DNA of 63,997 bases, taken from Halocatena marina. Lineage in GTDB: Archaea > Halobacteriota > Halobacteria > Halobacteriales > Haloarculaceae. Positions 1 to 8,489 of the stretch are shown one piece after another. The position numbers and the translations under genes are program-made. The notes beneath the pieces were generated by a model. That model was not told where the DNA came from and made no database searches. It saw only the letters and a list, made by a program, of their open reading frames with translations. Positions within the stretch are counted from its first letter, which is position 1. The number at the start of each line of letters is the position of its first letter. The stretch covers positions 1-63,997 of the forward strand of contig NZ_JALLPK010000005.1 of the NCBI RefSeq assembly GCF_023276375.1, read 5' to 3'.

Positions 1-788
1 AGATCGAGACATCCCGCGAGATTCGTCTGATTCCACAGAAACGTATTCGACCGATCAATGATAACACGGCCAGTAACGTTGTAGCGTGCCGGTGAATGTC
101 CAACCTGTCCATAGCTCTCGTACGTCGATTTGCCCGCAAGCTGCTGCCAGCCGGGGAGTCGGCCGAGCTCAAATTCCATATCGAGACGCTCTGCTTGCCG
201 GTAGAGCGCCGGGATGAGGTCGCTCGTGTTTAGCATGAGCACGTCCGGATCAGTACGTGCAAGCCGATCAGCAATCGTTTCGAGCACTGCTCTCCCGCTC
301 CCCGAGACGTGCTCGTCGTCGATCGTACATGCGGTAATGGTACCACTAGCGAGATCCGTTTCCACGACGGAGAGCTGGAGACACGTAAGATTGCGCTGAG
401 GAACCGGCTTCACATCGGTTTCGAGACAATAGCGAAATTCACGGGAGAGATCGACGTTGTAGCAACGATACGTCCCCGGATCACCCCATTGGCGAACGAT
501 TCGGGCGATGCCTGTAACCGCATCCAAATCGACGACATCCACCTGAAGGACAGATTCGGGGTCATGACGGAATGATACGCGTTCCTCGACGACGCTCACG
601 TGTGCGACGTCAGGGTGATCACCGAGCACGGACCGAACCTCGGCCAGTGAGCCATTCGCATGACCGGAAACGTAGAGCGTGGGCGTATAGGCGTCATCGA
701 TCGTGTACACTGCGCCATCGTCGGTGAGTGACCACCGGAGCACGTCGCCATCGTGGTAGTCTATTTTGTAGATGGTCGGCTCACTCAT
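1..788 (-). CDS. polB: Family B DNA polymerase, N-terminal part (continues at the right end of the window)
   Basis: The gene starts with ATG at 786-788 and is open to base 1. The last codon uses bases 2, 1 and 63,997 if the ends are joined, and reading then continues in frame into the polymerase part at the right end. The joined gene has 704 codons including the stop. This part carries the N-terminal and exonuclease-like region. The usual Exo I Asp-x-Glu is not seen where expected (around LQLSVVE), Exo II looks shortened (LNTSD), and no Exo III Tyr-x3-Asp is clear, so proofreading is probably lost. It follows the small gene at 806-1078 by 17 bp, as in an operon. The family is the plasmid-borne haloarchaeal PolB group. 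Confidence 0.88.
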   Translation of the reverse strand, partial: MSEPTIYKIDYHDGDVLRWSLTDDGAVYTIDDAYTPTLYVSGHANGSLAEVRSVLGDHPDVAHVSVVEERVSFRHDPESVLQVDVVDLDAVTGIARIVRQWGDPGTYRCYNVDLSREFRYCLETDVKPVPQRNLTCLQLSVVETDLASGTITACTIDDEHVSGSGRAVLETIADRLARTDPDVLMLNTSDLIPALYRQAERLDMEFELGRLPGWQQLAGKSTYESYGQVGHSPARYNVTGRVIIDRSNTFLWNQTNLAGCLD

Positions 789-805
789 GTGTGTTGATCG
801 TCGCT

Positions 806-1078
806 TTACGTATCGGGGTTCAGATCGGTTTCGAGGTGATCAAGCCGGTCGTCCAAATCATCGATTAGCAGCTGTTGTTCCAGCACAATGGACAGGAGGA
901 CGGTCTCTTCGATCGATGGATGGTTCTGCATCCCGCCTGCATCAGCGTGTGCCCGAGCGTGTTCGAACAGCCGGTCGAACGCCGCTTGGTCATCACGCCG
1001 GAGTGTCCGCCGATAGGCTGCCCACCGTTCCTCCATTGCCTGCACGAGATCGCGATACGTCCGGTTAGTTCGCCCCAT
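806..1078 (-). CDS. Small conserved haloarchaeal protein upstream of polB
   Basis: This 90-residue acidic protein is predicted to be mostly helical. It starts MGRTNRTYRDLV and has an Arg-rich first half (WAAYRRTLRRDDQAAFDRLF) and an Asp/Glu-rich end. I recognise the pattern as a small haloarchaeal protein often found directly before plasmid polB genes, but its function is not known to me. It overlaps the preceding small gene by 14 bp and ends 17 bp before the polB start, so the three are probably co-transcribed and translationally coupled. A role as a polymerase partner is an inference from position only. Confidence 0.75.
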   Translation of the reverse strand: MGRTNRTYRDLVQAMEERWAAYRRTLRRDDQAAFDRLFEHARAHADAGGMQNHPSIEETVLLSIVLEQQLLIDDLDDRLDHLETDLNPDT

Positions 1079-1265
1079 GCGTGCTCACCTCTGGTGTTAT
1101 AGTGAGTGGTGGGCGGTGAGTCGTGAGCACGCGCTGCCAATACGTCAGCACCGTCTGAACGGGGGCGAGCAAGTGCAACTCTCCGATCGAGTGGCTGTCT
1201 CCTTGACGGAAGATGAATTCTAGACCAAGCGTCGATCGTTCCGGTTGCGTTGGTTGTTCCATCAT
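1065..1265 (-). CDS. Small hypothetical protein, first gene of the polB operon
   Basis: The frame encodes about 66 residues from an ATG at 1263-1265. A longer version starting at 1319 is possible, but its extra residues look less protein-like. The product is soluble, with LGLEFIFRQGDSHSIGELHLL followed by a short basic stretch; I do not recognise a domain. Its 3' end overlaps the start of the next small gene by 14 bp, which supports translation. I see no clear TATA box close to either start. It could be a non-coding leader of the polB operon instead. Confidence 0.45.
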   Translation of the reverse strand: MMEQPTQPERSTLGLEFIFRQGDSHSIGELHLLAPVQTVLTYWQRVLTTHRPPLTITPEVSTHGAN

Positions 1266-1737
1266 CACATGCTGACTAGTCACGACTGACTGCCATAGCC
1301 ACGACCGAGTCGATTCCAAAAATTCCGAAACGAGGAATCAACGTAGACAGCACGTCTGGGTGTGATGTTTTTCGTCGGCGTGACTGAAGCGATGTTGGGA
1401 TACCGTCATGGACGATGGTGATCGCATCGCAATTGCAGTTCCACTGATCAGCCTGTCGTGGGACGTTTCTGCGGCAACTGCTAGCGATATGTGCCTCCCC
1501 TGTTGTCACAGTAACAATCAGTTGGAGTACTAGTGTTCCGATACCGGATTCCGATAGTCCTCACTATGCTCGCGCTTGGTGGATCGTAAGACGTTCGTCG
1601 AACGGACATTTCCCGAAAGCGTGTCAATTTCGGTGGCATCGTGATGCGATTAATCCTTATGTAACAAAGTGGTCGAACACACCAGCAACTGTTACACAAG
1701 GCTCAAATGGACACAGTCGGCGCCCAATAGGCAGATA
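1266..1737. other. Intergenic region without a convincing gene
   Basis: The short frames in this stretch have poor codon structure and no family I recognise. It lies between the 5' end of the polB operon and the 3' end of the ABC exporter operon, both on the minus strand, so it should hold the polB operon promoter. I could not pick out a single clear TATA box. Confidence 0.4.
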
Positions 1738-1809
1738 TCAGCGTGCCTTTACCACGAAAGTACCGAAAACGGAGCGTTCGCGGCAATCAGGACAGGTATG
1801 GTCGCTCAA
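1738..1809 (-). CDS. Possible tiny CPDC-motif peptide overlapping the permease stop
   Basis: A 23-residue frame begins with TTG at 1807-1809, overlapping the permease stop codon (1806-1808). It reads MSDHTCPDCRERSVFGTFV and ends in a basic tail. The single Cys-Pro-Asp-Cys pair resembles half of the zinc ribbon found in small haloarchaeal proteins. The stop-start overlap favours translation, but the frame is very short and could be chance or the remnant of a longer zinc-ribbon gene. Confidence 0.2.
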   Translation of the reverse strand: MSDHTCPDCRERSVFGTFVVKAR

Positions 1810-3416
1810 TCCAGTGTGTGGCGCCGATAACGCCGAATCGCGTATCGATACGACCAGTATGACACGCCCACTGTCAGCAGGAGATACACGCCGAATCCGA
1901 CACTGAACACAGCTGTTACGACGAGGTGGCCGGTGAGTGCGTACCATGTCATGAGTAGTCCGATAACTGTGCCGCCACCGACCACAAACTGATAGACCAT
2001 CATCACGAGTGTCGACGGTACGACTGTCTCGGTTCCCCAAAACTCACGCTCTTCGTAGATAGGGTACGCCGATCCGAGTCCGACTGCGAAGTGGGCTGCG
2101 GCGAGACACATCCCGATGCCGACCGCTGCGAACGCAAGCCCGGACAACGGAGTCGTCCCAAGGAGTACCGAAATGAGTGGGACGAGCACTGCAACAGGTA
2201 CTCCGACCGCACAGCCCGCGAGTAGCCGGCCTCGAATGATGGTTCGAGGCTCCGTTTCAGTGAGCAGGAGGAGGGGCAGCTGCGGCTGATCGTCACCGAG
2301 CGGATTCAGTCCAAAGGTCGCACCAGCAAGGTACGTCCCGAGCCCGACACCGATTCCGGCAACGAGTGGTCCGAGCGCGTCACCCGACGCCGACACGACG
2401 GTCGGGCCGAGCGGACCGATAAAAAACAAGATCATCACGAGGTGACTGAGTTCCTGCGGTTGTCGGACACCGCGGACAAGGAATCCCCAAGCGATTCGTC
2501 CAGATCTTGTCCATACGAATGGCCGCGGCGCGGTGAATCCACCAGTTGATATTTTCGTCCCTTGTGTTCCGTCACGACTTTCGACATCGGTGAACCAGAG
2601 TTTTGACGCCTGCCGTGCTGCGATGACGAGCCCAACGGGTGTGAGTGTAACCAGCGCTGTAAGAATTCCCAATGCATATGCCGATATTGGCTGTGCGAGT
2701 GGCGTCCCAACGAAGGCGAGAGCGATGTAGTCAGCGAGGGGTGCGAACGTAAGCGACGAGAGAAACGCCTGTATCGATAGGCCCTCCTCAGCGATGAAGT
2801 GACCGACGAACTGGGATGCCACGATGAGGCCAAGCATCGCGAGAACCCACCCTACTTTTAGAGCCCGATGGATGCCGGGCAGTCGCCGCAGAACACGGAG
2901 GACACCGATACCGCAGGCATACCCCCAGACAGCGGCCCAACAAATCAGAGGAAGCGTCACAATCCCAGTTGTTATGAGAAATGATGGAGACCCGAGCCCA
3001 AGTGTGAACGCGGCAGCGAACGCTACTAGCGGGACACCGAACCACGCCGCTAACCGACCAACCTCCGCACCAATGAGGCCGACGACAATAGCTCGTGGGT
3101 GAACACTCATCAAGAGGAGATCCTCGGCTTCGATGCTGCCGATGCGTTCGAGCGTTCGGAATGTTGCCAGAAACACGAGCATGACAGGTACCGCAGTTGC
3201 GCCAACGCCGAAGAACGGAATCGAAGCGACAGAGCGCGCAGTTCGGCCGATGGCGTACGCAGTTGGGAGCGCAAAGAAGAGATTCGCGCCGAAGAACAAG
3301 ACGACAACACCGAGACCAATGAGTCGGCGTTCGTCTTGGATGGCTCTTCGAACACTACGGGTGAACTCGGCACGCCCGATACGCACGCCGATACACACGT
3401 CTCGCTGCAGACTCAT
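1806..3416 (-). CDS. ABC-2 type exporter, membrane permease
   Basis: This 536-residue protein has about twelve hydrophobic membrane segments and a cytoplasmic loop near residues 270-310 (ASKLWFTDVESRDGTQG). It is the permease partner of the ATPase encoded just upstream; its start overlaps the ATPase stop by 4 bp (ATGA), so the two form an operon. Together they should make an ATP-driven exporter in the cell membrane. The substrate cannot be told from sequence; such pairs in haloarchaea are often assigned to drug, peptide or copper-related export. Length and layout are normal for a duplicated ABC-2 permease. Confidence 0.85.
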   Translation of the reverse strand: MSLQRDVCIGVRIGRAEFTRSVRRAIQDERRLIGLGVVVLFFGANLFFALPTAYAIGRTARSVASIPFFGVGATAVPVMLVFLATFRTLERIGSIEAEDLLLMSVHPRAIVVGLIGAEVGRLAAWFGVPLVAFAAAFTLGLGSPSFLITTGIVTLPLICWAAVWGYACGIGVLRVLRRLPGIHRALKVGWVLAMLGLIVASQFVGHFIAEEGLSIQAFLSSLTFAPLADYIALAFVGTPLAQPISAYALGILTALVTLTPVGLVIAARQASKLWFTDVESRDGTQGTKISTGGFTAPRPFVWTRSGRIAWGFLVRGVRQPQELSHLVMILFFIGPLGPTVVSASGDALGPLVAGIGVGLGTYLAGATFGLNPLGDDQPQLPLLLLTETEPRTIIRGRLLAGCAVGVPVAVLVPLISVLLGTTPLSGLAFAAVGIGMCLAAAHFAVGLGSAYPIYEEREFWGTETVVPSTLVMMVYQFVVGGGTVIGLLMTWYALTGHLVVTAVFSVGFGVYLLLTVGVSYWSYRYAIRRYRRHTLD

Positions 3417-4192
3417 TCTGTCTCAGCAGCCGCAGCTATTTCGCTCCCACTAGTGAGAGCGAGGAAGGCATCTTCGAGCGAGTCGCTTTCCCCGGTTTCC
3501 ACGCGGGATGTCACCCCTGCAGGCGTTCCTTCGGTGACCAGTTTCCCATCGAACAAAACACCGAGCTCGTCGGCGACAGCCTCGACGACCGGGAGAATAT
3601 GCGTCGAGAGAAAGACGGTCATTCCTGACTCGGCGAAGTCCGTGATCGCTTCACGGATACGGCGTGCAGCACGTGGATCAAGTCCCGATGTCGGTTCGTC
3701 CAAAAAGAGGACATCTGGGTCGTGCAGAACGCTCTGGATGAATGCAGCTTTCTGCTGCATCCCCTTCGAGTACGTACTGATGCGTTTGTCAGCATCGTCG
3801 GCAAGATCGAGTCGTTCGAGGTACTCATCGATGCGCTCGGTGGCTGTCTCTGTCGGAATTTCGCGGAGGTCTGCAACGTAGTCGAGGTGTTCGCGGGCGC
3901 TGAACTCCTCGTACAGCGGCGGGGTCTCCGGGAGGTAACCGACGTGCGAGGCGATCGCCCGTCGGTCATCGACGGGAGTGCCACAGACGCGGGCAGTACC
4001 AGCTGTTGGCTGTGTAAGTCCGGTCAGGAGACGCATCGTGGTTGTCTTCCCCGCGCCGTTCGGCCCGAGAAATCCGTATACCGTTCCCGTCGAAATCGAG
4101 AGCGACATATCATCGAGCGCAACTTCTGAGCCATACGTCTTCCGGAGATTCGTCGCATCAATGGCAGCGACATCTCGGTCTGTGGAGGGCAT
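3413..4192 (-). CDS. ABC transporter ATP-binding protein
   Basis: This is a complete 259-residue ABC ATPase of the drug or copper exporter type. Walker A GPNGAGKT is at residues 43-50, the signature YSKGMQQ near 140, Walker B VLFLDEPTSGLDP near 160-172 and the switch His near 197 (STHI). It powers the permease encoded downstream and should sit on the inner face of the membrane. It is the first gene of a two-gene operon, with the origin region upstream. No truncation or odd residue is visible. Confidence 0.93.
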   Translation of the reverse strand: MPSTDRDVAAIDATNLRKTYGSEVALDDMSLSISTGTVYGFLGPNGAGKTTTMRLLTGLTQPTAGTARVCGTPVDDRRAIASHVGYLPETPPLYEEFSAREHLDYVADLREIPTETATERIDEYLERLDLADDADKRISTYSKGMQQKAAFIQSVLHDPDVLFLDEPTSGLDPRAARRIREAITDFAESGMTVFLSTHILPVVEAVADELGVLFDGKLVTEGTPAGVTSRVETGESDSLEDAFLALTSGSEIAAAAETE

Positions 4193-4430
4193 ATATCAAT
4201 GAATTTTCAGAGGATACTGCCTAACAGTTTCGGACTTGAGTCGGGAAGTTGTGTATATGAGATCTATTAGATAGTGTTTATTCGATCTCCTCCACCCGGA
4301 AGTACCACATTGTAGTTGAGCAACGGTCAGCTTGTCCTTAACTCCAGAACGCTGAATCTACATGCGATCGTTCATCCACCGAATTTCGGCCAGAAGACGA
4401 ATCCACGAGTAACTTTATGGGAAACTGATA

Positions 4431-4785
4431 CCCTCCGTGATGTCCGGAGCTTGTTTCAATTCCCGTCGGACACCCTCCACCATGTCCGAAGCTTTTCAGG
4501 GGACAGTGGTTCGGTCATTAATCCAAAAACCGATCAAACGGAGATCCGGTACATCCGAAGCTCGACGATCGAACCACTCCCAATACCCTCACCGGGCGGA
4601 GTTTGACGAGCAGTAGCTTAGTCAACAGACGGTGGCCACTCACAATCAGTATCTTTGGGTAGGGTGACGTGTCGATCCACTCTCTGCTCTTAGGCGACTG
4701 ATTTCCTCTAAGAACCATCTTCCCGATTGTCAAGGTTTTCCCGCTTGGATTTCGGGGGAGTCCCCCTCCACTACGTCCGGAGCTT
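4431..4785 (-). repeat. Left origin recognition boxes (three copies, reverse orientation)
   Basis: Copies lie at 4431-4451, 4473-4493 and 4764-4784. On the minus strand each reads AGCT(T/C)CGGAC, four variable bases, then TGGAGGG; the first copy has CGGAGGG. The spacing of exactly four bases is the same in all. By analogy with known archaeal origins these bind the Orc1/Cdc6 protein encoded at 5146. Confidence 0.85.
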
Positions 4786-5005
4786 TCCCGAAAGAGTGGC
4801 TGACGAGACGATGGAAGATCACGGTAGAGACGAAAACCACCACACAGAACGACGATACTCAAAGTAAGGCAACAATGCCTAGATAAGTGACTATTGTTTG
4901 TCACTTTTTCTTTGGAACTACTACGGGTATGGTTGTCTGTGTTAAGACTTAGTTCTTTCTCTTATCTAGTATTGGTTTTGCCAACCTTCTACAGGAACAA
5001 CGGGA

Positions 5006-5114
5006 AGCATCGGTCAGAGTGGAGGGGGTGTGTACTTAAATGAAACAAGCTCCGGACGCAGAGGTATATAAAACCGATTCGCTTGGGACGCATCGGATGC
5101 TCCGGACAGGTGGG
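5006..5114 (+). repeat. Right origin recognition boxes (one good, two partial, forward orientation)
   Basis: A copy at 5006-5026 differs from the consensus AGCTYCGGAC-N4-TGGAGGG at two places. Partial copies at 5046-5063 and 5098-5114 keep the CTCCGGAC core but not the G-rich end. They face the three left boxes across the AT-rich stretch. Confidence 0.75.
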
Positions 5115-5120
5115 TTTTAA
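5097..5120 (+). promoter_or_regulatory. orc1 promoter overlapped by a partial origin box
   Basis: A TTTTAA element at 5114-5119 lies about 27-32 nt before the orc1 ATG (5146), the usual distance for a leaderless haloarchaeal transcript. The partial box ending at 5114 covers the upstream promoter side, so Orc1 bound there could repress its own gene. A second TATA-like stretch lies at 5065-5073. Confidence 0.45.
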
Positions 5121-5145
5121 GAGACTTGCGTGAGAGTGCCCGACC

Positions 5146-6375
5146 ATGGGGATGTTCGAACGGACCGCGTCAGTATTCGACGACGCGATGGTCCTTGATG
5201 AAGAATACCAACCCGACAAAATCCGCGAACGGGACGAAGAACTCGAACAGTACCGCCAAGCCCTCCAACCCATCATTGACAACCGTCCGTTATCCAACAT
5301 CTTCGTCTACGGGAAGACAGGAACTGGCAAGACCGTTGCGACCCGGTATATGATCGACCATCTTCAGGAAGACGCAGAACACTACGACGATGTCGCCCTC
5401 TCGATCACCTGGGTCGGATGTGAAAACCTCTCCTCGTCATATCAGGTGGCTGTTGCACTCGTGAACGAGCTTCGCTCCTCAGACCATCAGATTAGCACGA
5501 CTGGTCACAGCCAACAGGCGGTTTTCAACATGCTCTACACCGAGCTCGACAAGATCGGCGGAACGGTCCTCATCGTGCTGGACGAGATCGACAACATCGG
5601 ATCCGACGACGACATCCTCTATGGCCTTCCTCGGGCACGGGCGAACGGATATATCGAGGATGCCCGCCCGCTCGTTATCGGGATCTCAAACGACTTTCAG
5701 TTCAAAGAAAATCTCTCACCCAAAGTTCGTGATACACTGTGTGAAGCAGAAATTCTATTCCCACCCTACGATGCTACCGAACTCAATAGCATCCTCTATC
5801 CACGTGCTGAAAAAGCGTTTTACGACGATGTACTTGCGGACGACGTCGTTCCACTGTGTTCGGCATTTGCCGCTCAGGATACTGGCAGCGCTCGACAGGC
5901 ACTCCGTCTTCTCTACCTTGCCGGAAAACGAGTCGCTGATAACGGCGAAACGAACGTCACCGGGGACCACGTTCGAGGAGCGAAAGAGGAGTTACACCAG
6001 TCTAAGGTTATCGAAGGAATGCAGAAGCTCACCACTCAGGGACACGCTGTGTTACTGACGCTAGCGAGCCATACAGCGAACAGTGAGACACCGGTGCGAA
6101 CCCGAGACCTTTATGATCGCTACAAGACAGTTACCGAGAAAATCGACGCAGACACGATCGTTGAACGCCGTGTCCGGGCCCATCTCTCTGATTTGACAAT
6201 GCTTGGACTCGTTACAGTCCATGAACGAAATGAGGGATTGAATGCTGGTCGATACCATGAATACGAACTTTCGGTACAGCTCGACAGTGTACTTGAGGTC
6301 CTTTCCGAAGAACAACGATTCGATGACATCGTAGAGATCGTCAAACAGCAAGTCCATGGTATGGACAGAACGTGA
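5146..6375 (+). CDS. orc1/cdc6: Orc1/Cdc6 replication initiator
   Basis: This 409-residue AAA+ protein has Walker A GKTGTGKT at residues 56-63 and Walker B VLIVLDEID near 141-149, followed by a sensor and lid region and a C-terminal winged helix (about residues 310-400). Archaeal Orc1/Cdc6 proteins bind origin recognition boxes and load the replicative helicase. Boxes are present on both sides of this gene, so it should start replication of this molecule. The start at 5146 gives the expected N-terminus (FERTASVFDDAMVLDEEYQP). It is normal length and looks intact. Confidence 0.95.
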   Translation: MGMFERTASVFDDAMVLDEEYQPDKIRERDEELEQYRQALQPIIDNRPLSNIFVYGKTGTGKTVATRYMIDHLQEDAEHYDDVALSITWVGCENLSSSYQVAVALVNELRSSDHQISTTGHSQQAVFNMLYTELDKIGGTVLIVLDEIDNIGSDDDILYGLPRARANGYIEDARPLVIGISNDFQFKENLSPKVRDTLCEAEILFPPYDATELNSILYPRAEKAFYDDVLADDVVPLCSAFAAQDTGSARQALRLLYLAGKRVADNGETNVTGDHVRGAKEELHQSKVIEGMQKLTTQGHAVLLTLASHTANSETPVRTRDLYDRYKTVTEKIDADTIVERRVRAHLSDLTMLGLVTVHERNEGLNAGRYHEYELSVQLDSVLEVLSEEQRFDDIVEIVKQQVHGMDRT

Positions 6376-6793
6376 ACATACTCGTCTTTCTATAGTTCGA
6401 TTGAACCATGCTTGAAATAACAATCGAGAGGCTGACTCGCTCGATAGCTTCGGACGGGATGGAGGGTCTCCCGGCTTCCTTACCGTGTAGATGGATAAAT
6501 TGAGTAACGTAGGTGGTGAGGATGCCATCTCTGAGGAGACCGGATCTGACGATGAAACCGCTGTGTCCGTTGCTCATTGATTTGCCGAAGATCAACGGAT
6601 AAGTCTCTGTCTCCCTCGAAAGCTTCGGACAGGGTGGAGGGTCTTATACGGATTCACGCCTCTTTCATTTGAACAGGGAGTTGGAGCATGGCCTTGATTT
6701 GTGTTTGTACCTTCTGTACGATCGACGTTCTCCCCTCTATGGATACCACGCTATGCCCATCAGTTCATCTGGGTGTGAGTCGTATCATCTACT
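6376..6793. repeat. Downstream intergenic region with two strong origin recognition boxes
   Basis: Two full boxes in forward orientation lie at 6446-6466 and 6620-6641. Both match AGCTTCGGAC-N4-TGGAGGG exactly. They sit after the orc1 stop, so the gene is embedded among Orc1-binding sites. I see no gene in the rest of the stretch. Confidence 0.8.
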
Positions 6794-7465
6794 ATGAACA
6801 CTATCCACCGGTTCACGTTGGCAGTGGGATTTGTCGTACTCTCGGGTGTCTTGAGTCTCCTCGCTGCTCCGTCACTTCCTGCCGAGCTCATCACGAACTG
6901 GAATGCAGCCGGTGAGCCAAACGGAACGATGCCGAAACTACTCGTACTCTGGTTATTTCCCGGTCTAGCGGCAGGGATTCTCGTCGTGTTCGCCCTTATC
7001 CCACGGATCGATCCGCTTCGAGAGAACATCGCTGAGTTCCGGGCATACTACGACTGGTTCGTCGTCATCTTCACGGGATACATGTTCTCCGTTCACGCCG
7101 GAACCGTCGCGTTCAATCTCGGCTACGAATTCGACTTCACGGTCTTGATCTTGATCGCAATGGCTGGCCTGTTCTACTACGTCGGTGTCCTCCTCACACA
7201 TGCTGAACAAAATTGGTTTGTGGGCATTCGGACGCCGTGGACGCTCAGCAATGAGGAAGTCTGGGAACGAACGCACGCGCTCGGAGGACGACTGTTCAAA
7301 CTCACCGCAGTACTCACACTGATTGGGTTGTTGTTTGGCGACGATGCACTCTACTTTCTCCTCGTTCCGACGCTTCTAACAGTTGGCCTCACGATCGTCT
7401 ACTCGTACTACCTGTACGAACGAATTGAGCGAGGATCAGATACCGCCTCCGGGTCGAATATATGA
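6794..7465 (+). CDS. SdpI/DUF1648 family membrane protein
   Basis: This 223-residue integral membrane protein has about six hydrophobic segments. The first part has the DUF1648-type feature of a helix followed by a loop with N-x-A-G-x-P-N-G (residues 36-43). The later NWFVGIRTPWTLSNEEVWERTH (about 138-160) is the hallmark of the SdpI family. SdpI protects Bacillus against the SdpC killing peptide; in haloarchaea the role is unknown and immunity is only a possibility. No killing-peptide gene is seen next to it. Start at 6794 gives a normal N-terminal membrane helix. Confidence 0.85.
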   Translation: MNTIHRFTLAVGFVVLSGVLSLLAAPSLPAELITNWNAAGEPNGTMPKLLVLWLFPGLAAGILVVFALIPRIDPLRENIAEFRAYYDWFVVIFTGYMFSVHAGTVAFNLGYEFDFTVLILIAMAGLFYYVGVLLTHAEQNWFVGIRTPWTLSNEEVWERTHALGGRLFKLTAVLTLIGLLFGDDALYFLLVPTLLTVGLTIVYSYYLYERIERGSDTASGSNI

Positions 7466-7717
7466 GACGCTGACTCTCGGTGGCTATCACTCTCCTCGTT
7501 CGATTACTATCCCATAATGATCAGAGAAAACGGCAGCTCTCTGAACACCGAGCTGATTTGGCCTTATGTAACAATCAGTCTTTGAATAAGGGCAATTTGT
7601 TACCTAAGGCAATAGTGAAAATGCCCGAGACTTCTGTAATATGATGGACTTCTTTTCCAAGCGCAATTTTGATTATCCTGGGAGTTTGCAAATTATGATA
7701 TCGAACATTTTCCAAAA

Positions 7718-7873
7718 ATGGCCGACTCTGCCGATGTTGTCAGTGTTCTCGTCGCGCTTGAATTCGTTGTGATGTCCTTAGTATTACTTCTCTTGGGGCC
7801 CATCGACAAGGTGTTCTCAGTCATTCCGCTTTTCGTAGTCTTCCTAATCGCTCTTTTGCTGTACCATATGTGA
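7718..7873 (+). CDS. Small hydrophobic membrane protein
   Basis: This 51-residue frame starts MADSADVVSVLVALEF and contains two hydrophobic stretches separated by GPIDKVFS. The product would be a two-helix membrane peptide. I know no family. The region around it is AT-rich and a TATA-like stretch lies upstream. Support is the amphipathic pattern and clean frame only, so it may not be expressed. Confidence 0.4.
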   Translation: MADSADVVSVLVALEFVVMSLVLLLLGPIDKVFSVIPLFVVFLIALLLYHM

Positions 7874-7925
7874 GTCAGTCAAATCTCAGTCGATATCAAG
7901 AAGAGAAAGATGAGGGATGCATCAA

Positions 7926-8489
7926 CTAGTCCTCACTAACCTGTTGTACCTCATACGTTAGAACTGCAAAAACATCGCCATACTGTTGCACGTTAGCCAG
8001 TTTCAGAGGTGGAGCAGTAATCTTGCGTGGTAATAGTGGCGCACCTGAAGCGAGCGTAACAGGAGCAACGCTGAGGATAATTTCATCGAGGAGTGCATGA
8101 TCATAGAATTGTCCGATAAGATCACCACCACCGACAAGCCAGATGTTCTTGCCGTCAGCGGCCGTTGCCATCTCCGCATGGACAGGCGCAACATCCCCTT
8201 GCGCAAAATGAATGTTCGCACCATCGACTATTGGTAATTCTCGACTGCTAAACACCCAAACTGGAACCTCATACGGCCAATTGTCCGGGTTCTCCAGTAA
8301 ATTTTCATGTTCGATCATCCACTCGTATGTCGTCGAGCCCATGGCCGCAGCGCCAACCTGTTCTATGAACTGCGCCTGGTCGTCCTCCATCCCCTCGATC
8401 GCTCCGAACTGAAAGAGCCAGTCGAGTGAGTTATCTTCATCAGCGAGATACCCGTCGATACTCGTTGCTGTGTAGTATTGGGTTTTCAT
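7926..8489 (-). CDS. Dihydrofolate reductase-fold protein (RibD C-terminal type)
   Basis: The likely start is the ATG at 8487-8489 (MKTQYYTATSIDGYLADED), giving 187 residues; a longer frame to 8537 adds residues unlike the family. The N-terminus matches the RibD C-terminal/DHFR-like fold, with AAAMGSTTYEWM near residues 54-65 and IWLVGGGDLIGQF near 122, the pyridine nucleotide loop. Such proteins are usually NADPH-dependent reductases of unknown substrate. It stands alone. Confidence 0.85.
   Translation of the reverse strand: MKTQYYTATSIDGYLADEDNSLDWLFQFGAIEGMEDDQAQFIEQVGAAAMGSTTYEWMIEHENLLENPDNWPYEVPVWVFSSRELPIVDGANIHFAQGDVAPVHAEMATAADGKNIWLVGGGDLIGQFYDHALLDEIILSVAPVTLASGAPLLPRKITAPPLKLANVQQYGDVFAVLTYEVQQVSED

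Larger units (their letters stand above)
4193..5145. other. Replication origin region upstream of orc1
   Basis: This gene-free stretch between the ABC exporter and orc1/cdc6 carries repeats of AGCTYCGGAC-N4-TGGAGGG. Three lie in reverse orientation on the left (4431, 4473, 4764) and one good plus two weak copies in forward orientation on the right (5006, 5046, 5098). Between the two groups lies a T-rich stretch (about 4900-4980) that could be the unwinding element. Inverted origin recognition boxes flanking an AT-rich stretch next to an orc1 gene are the known layout of archaeal origins. Short frames within it are treated as chance. Confidence 0.85.

Noticed and set aside
1481..1699. Short minus-strand frames before the polB operon
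   Set aside because: No recognisable protein, no coupling to neighbours and poor codon structure.
3099..3881. A 260-residue plus-strand frame
   Set aside because: It lies opposite the ABC permease and ATPase genes and its sequence is the low-complexity shadow of those genes.
4518..4904. A 128-residue minus-strand frame in the origin region
   Set aside because: It overlaps an origin recognition box and has no protein-like pattern.
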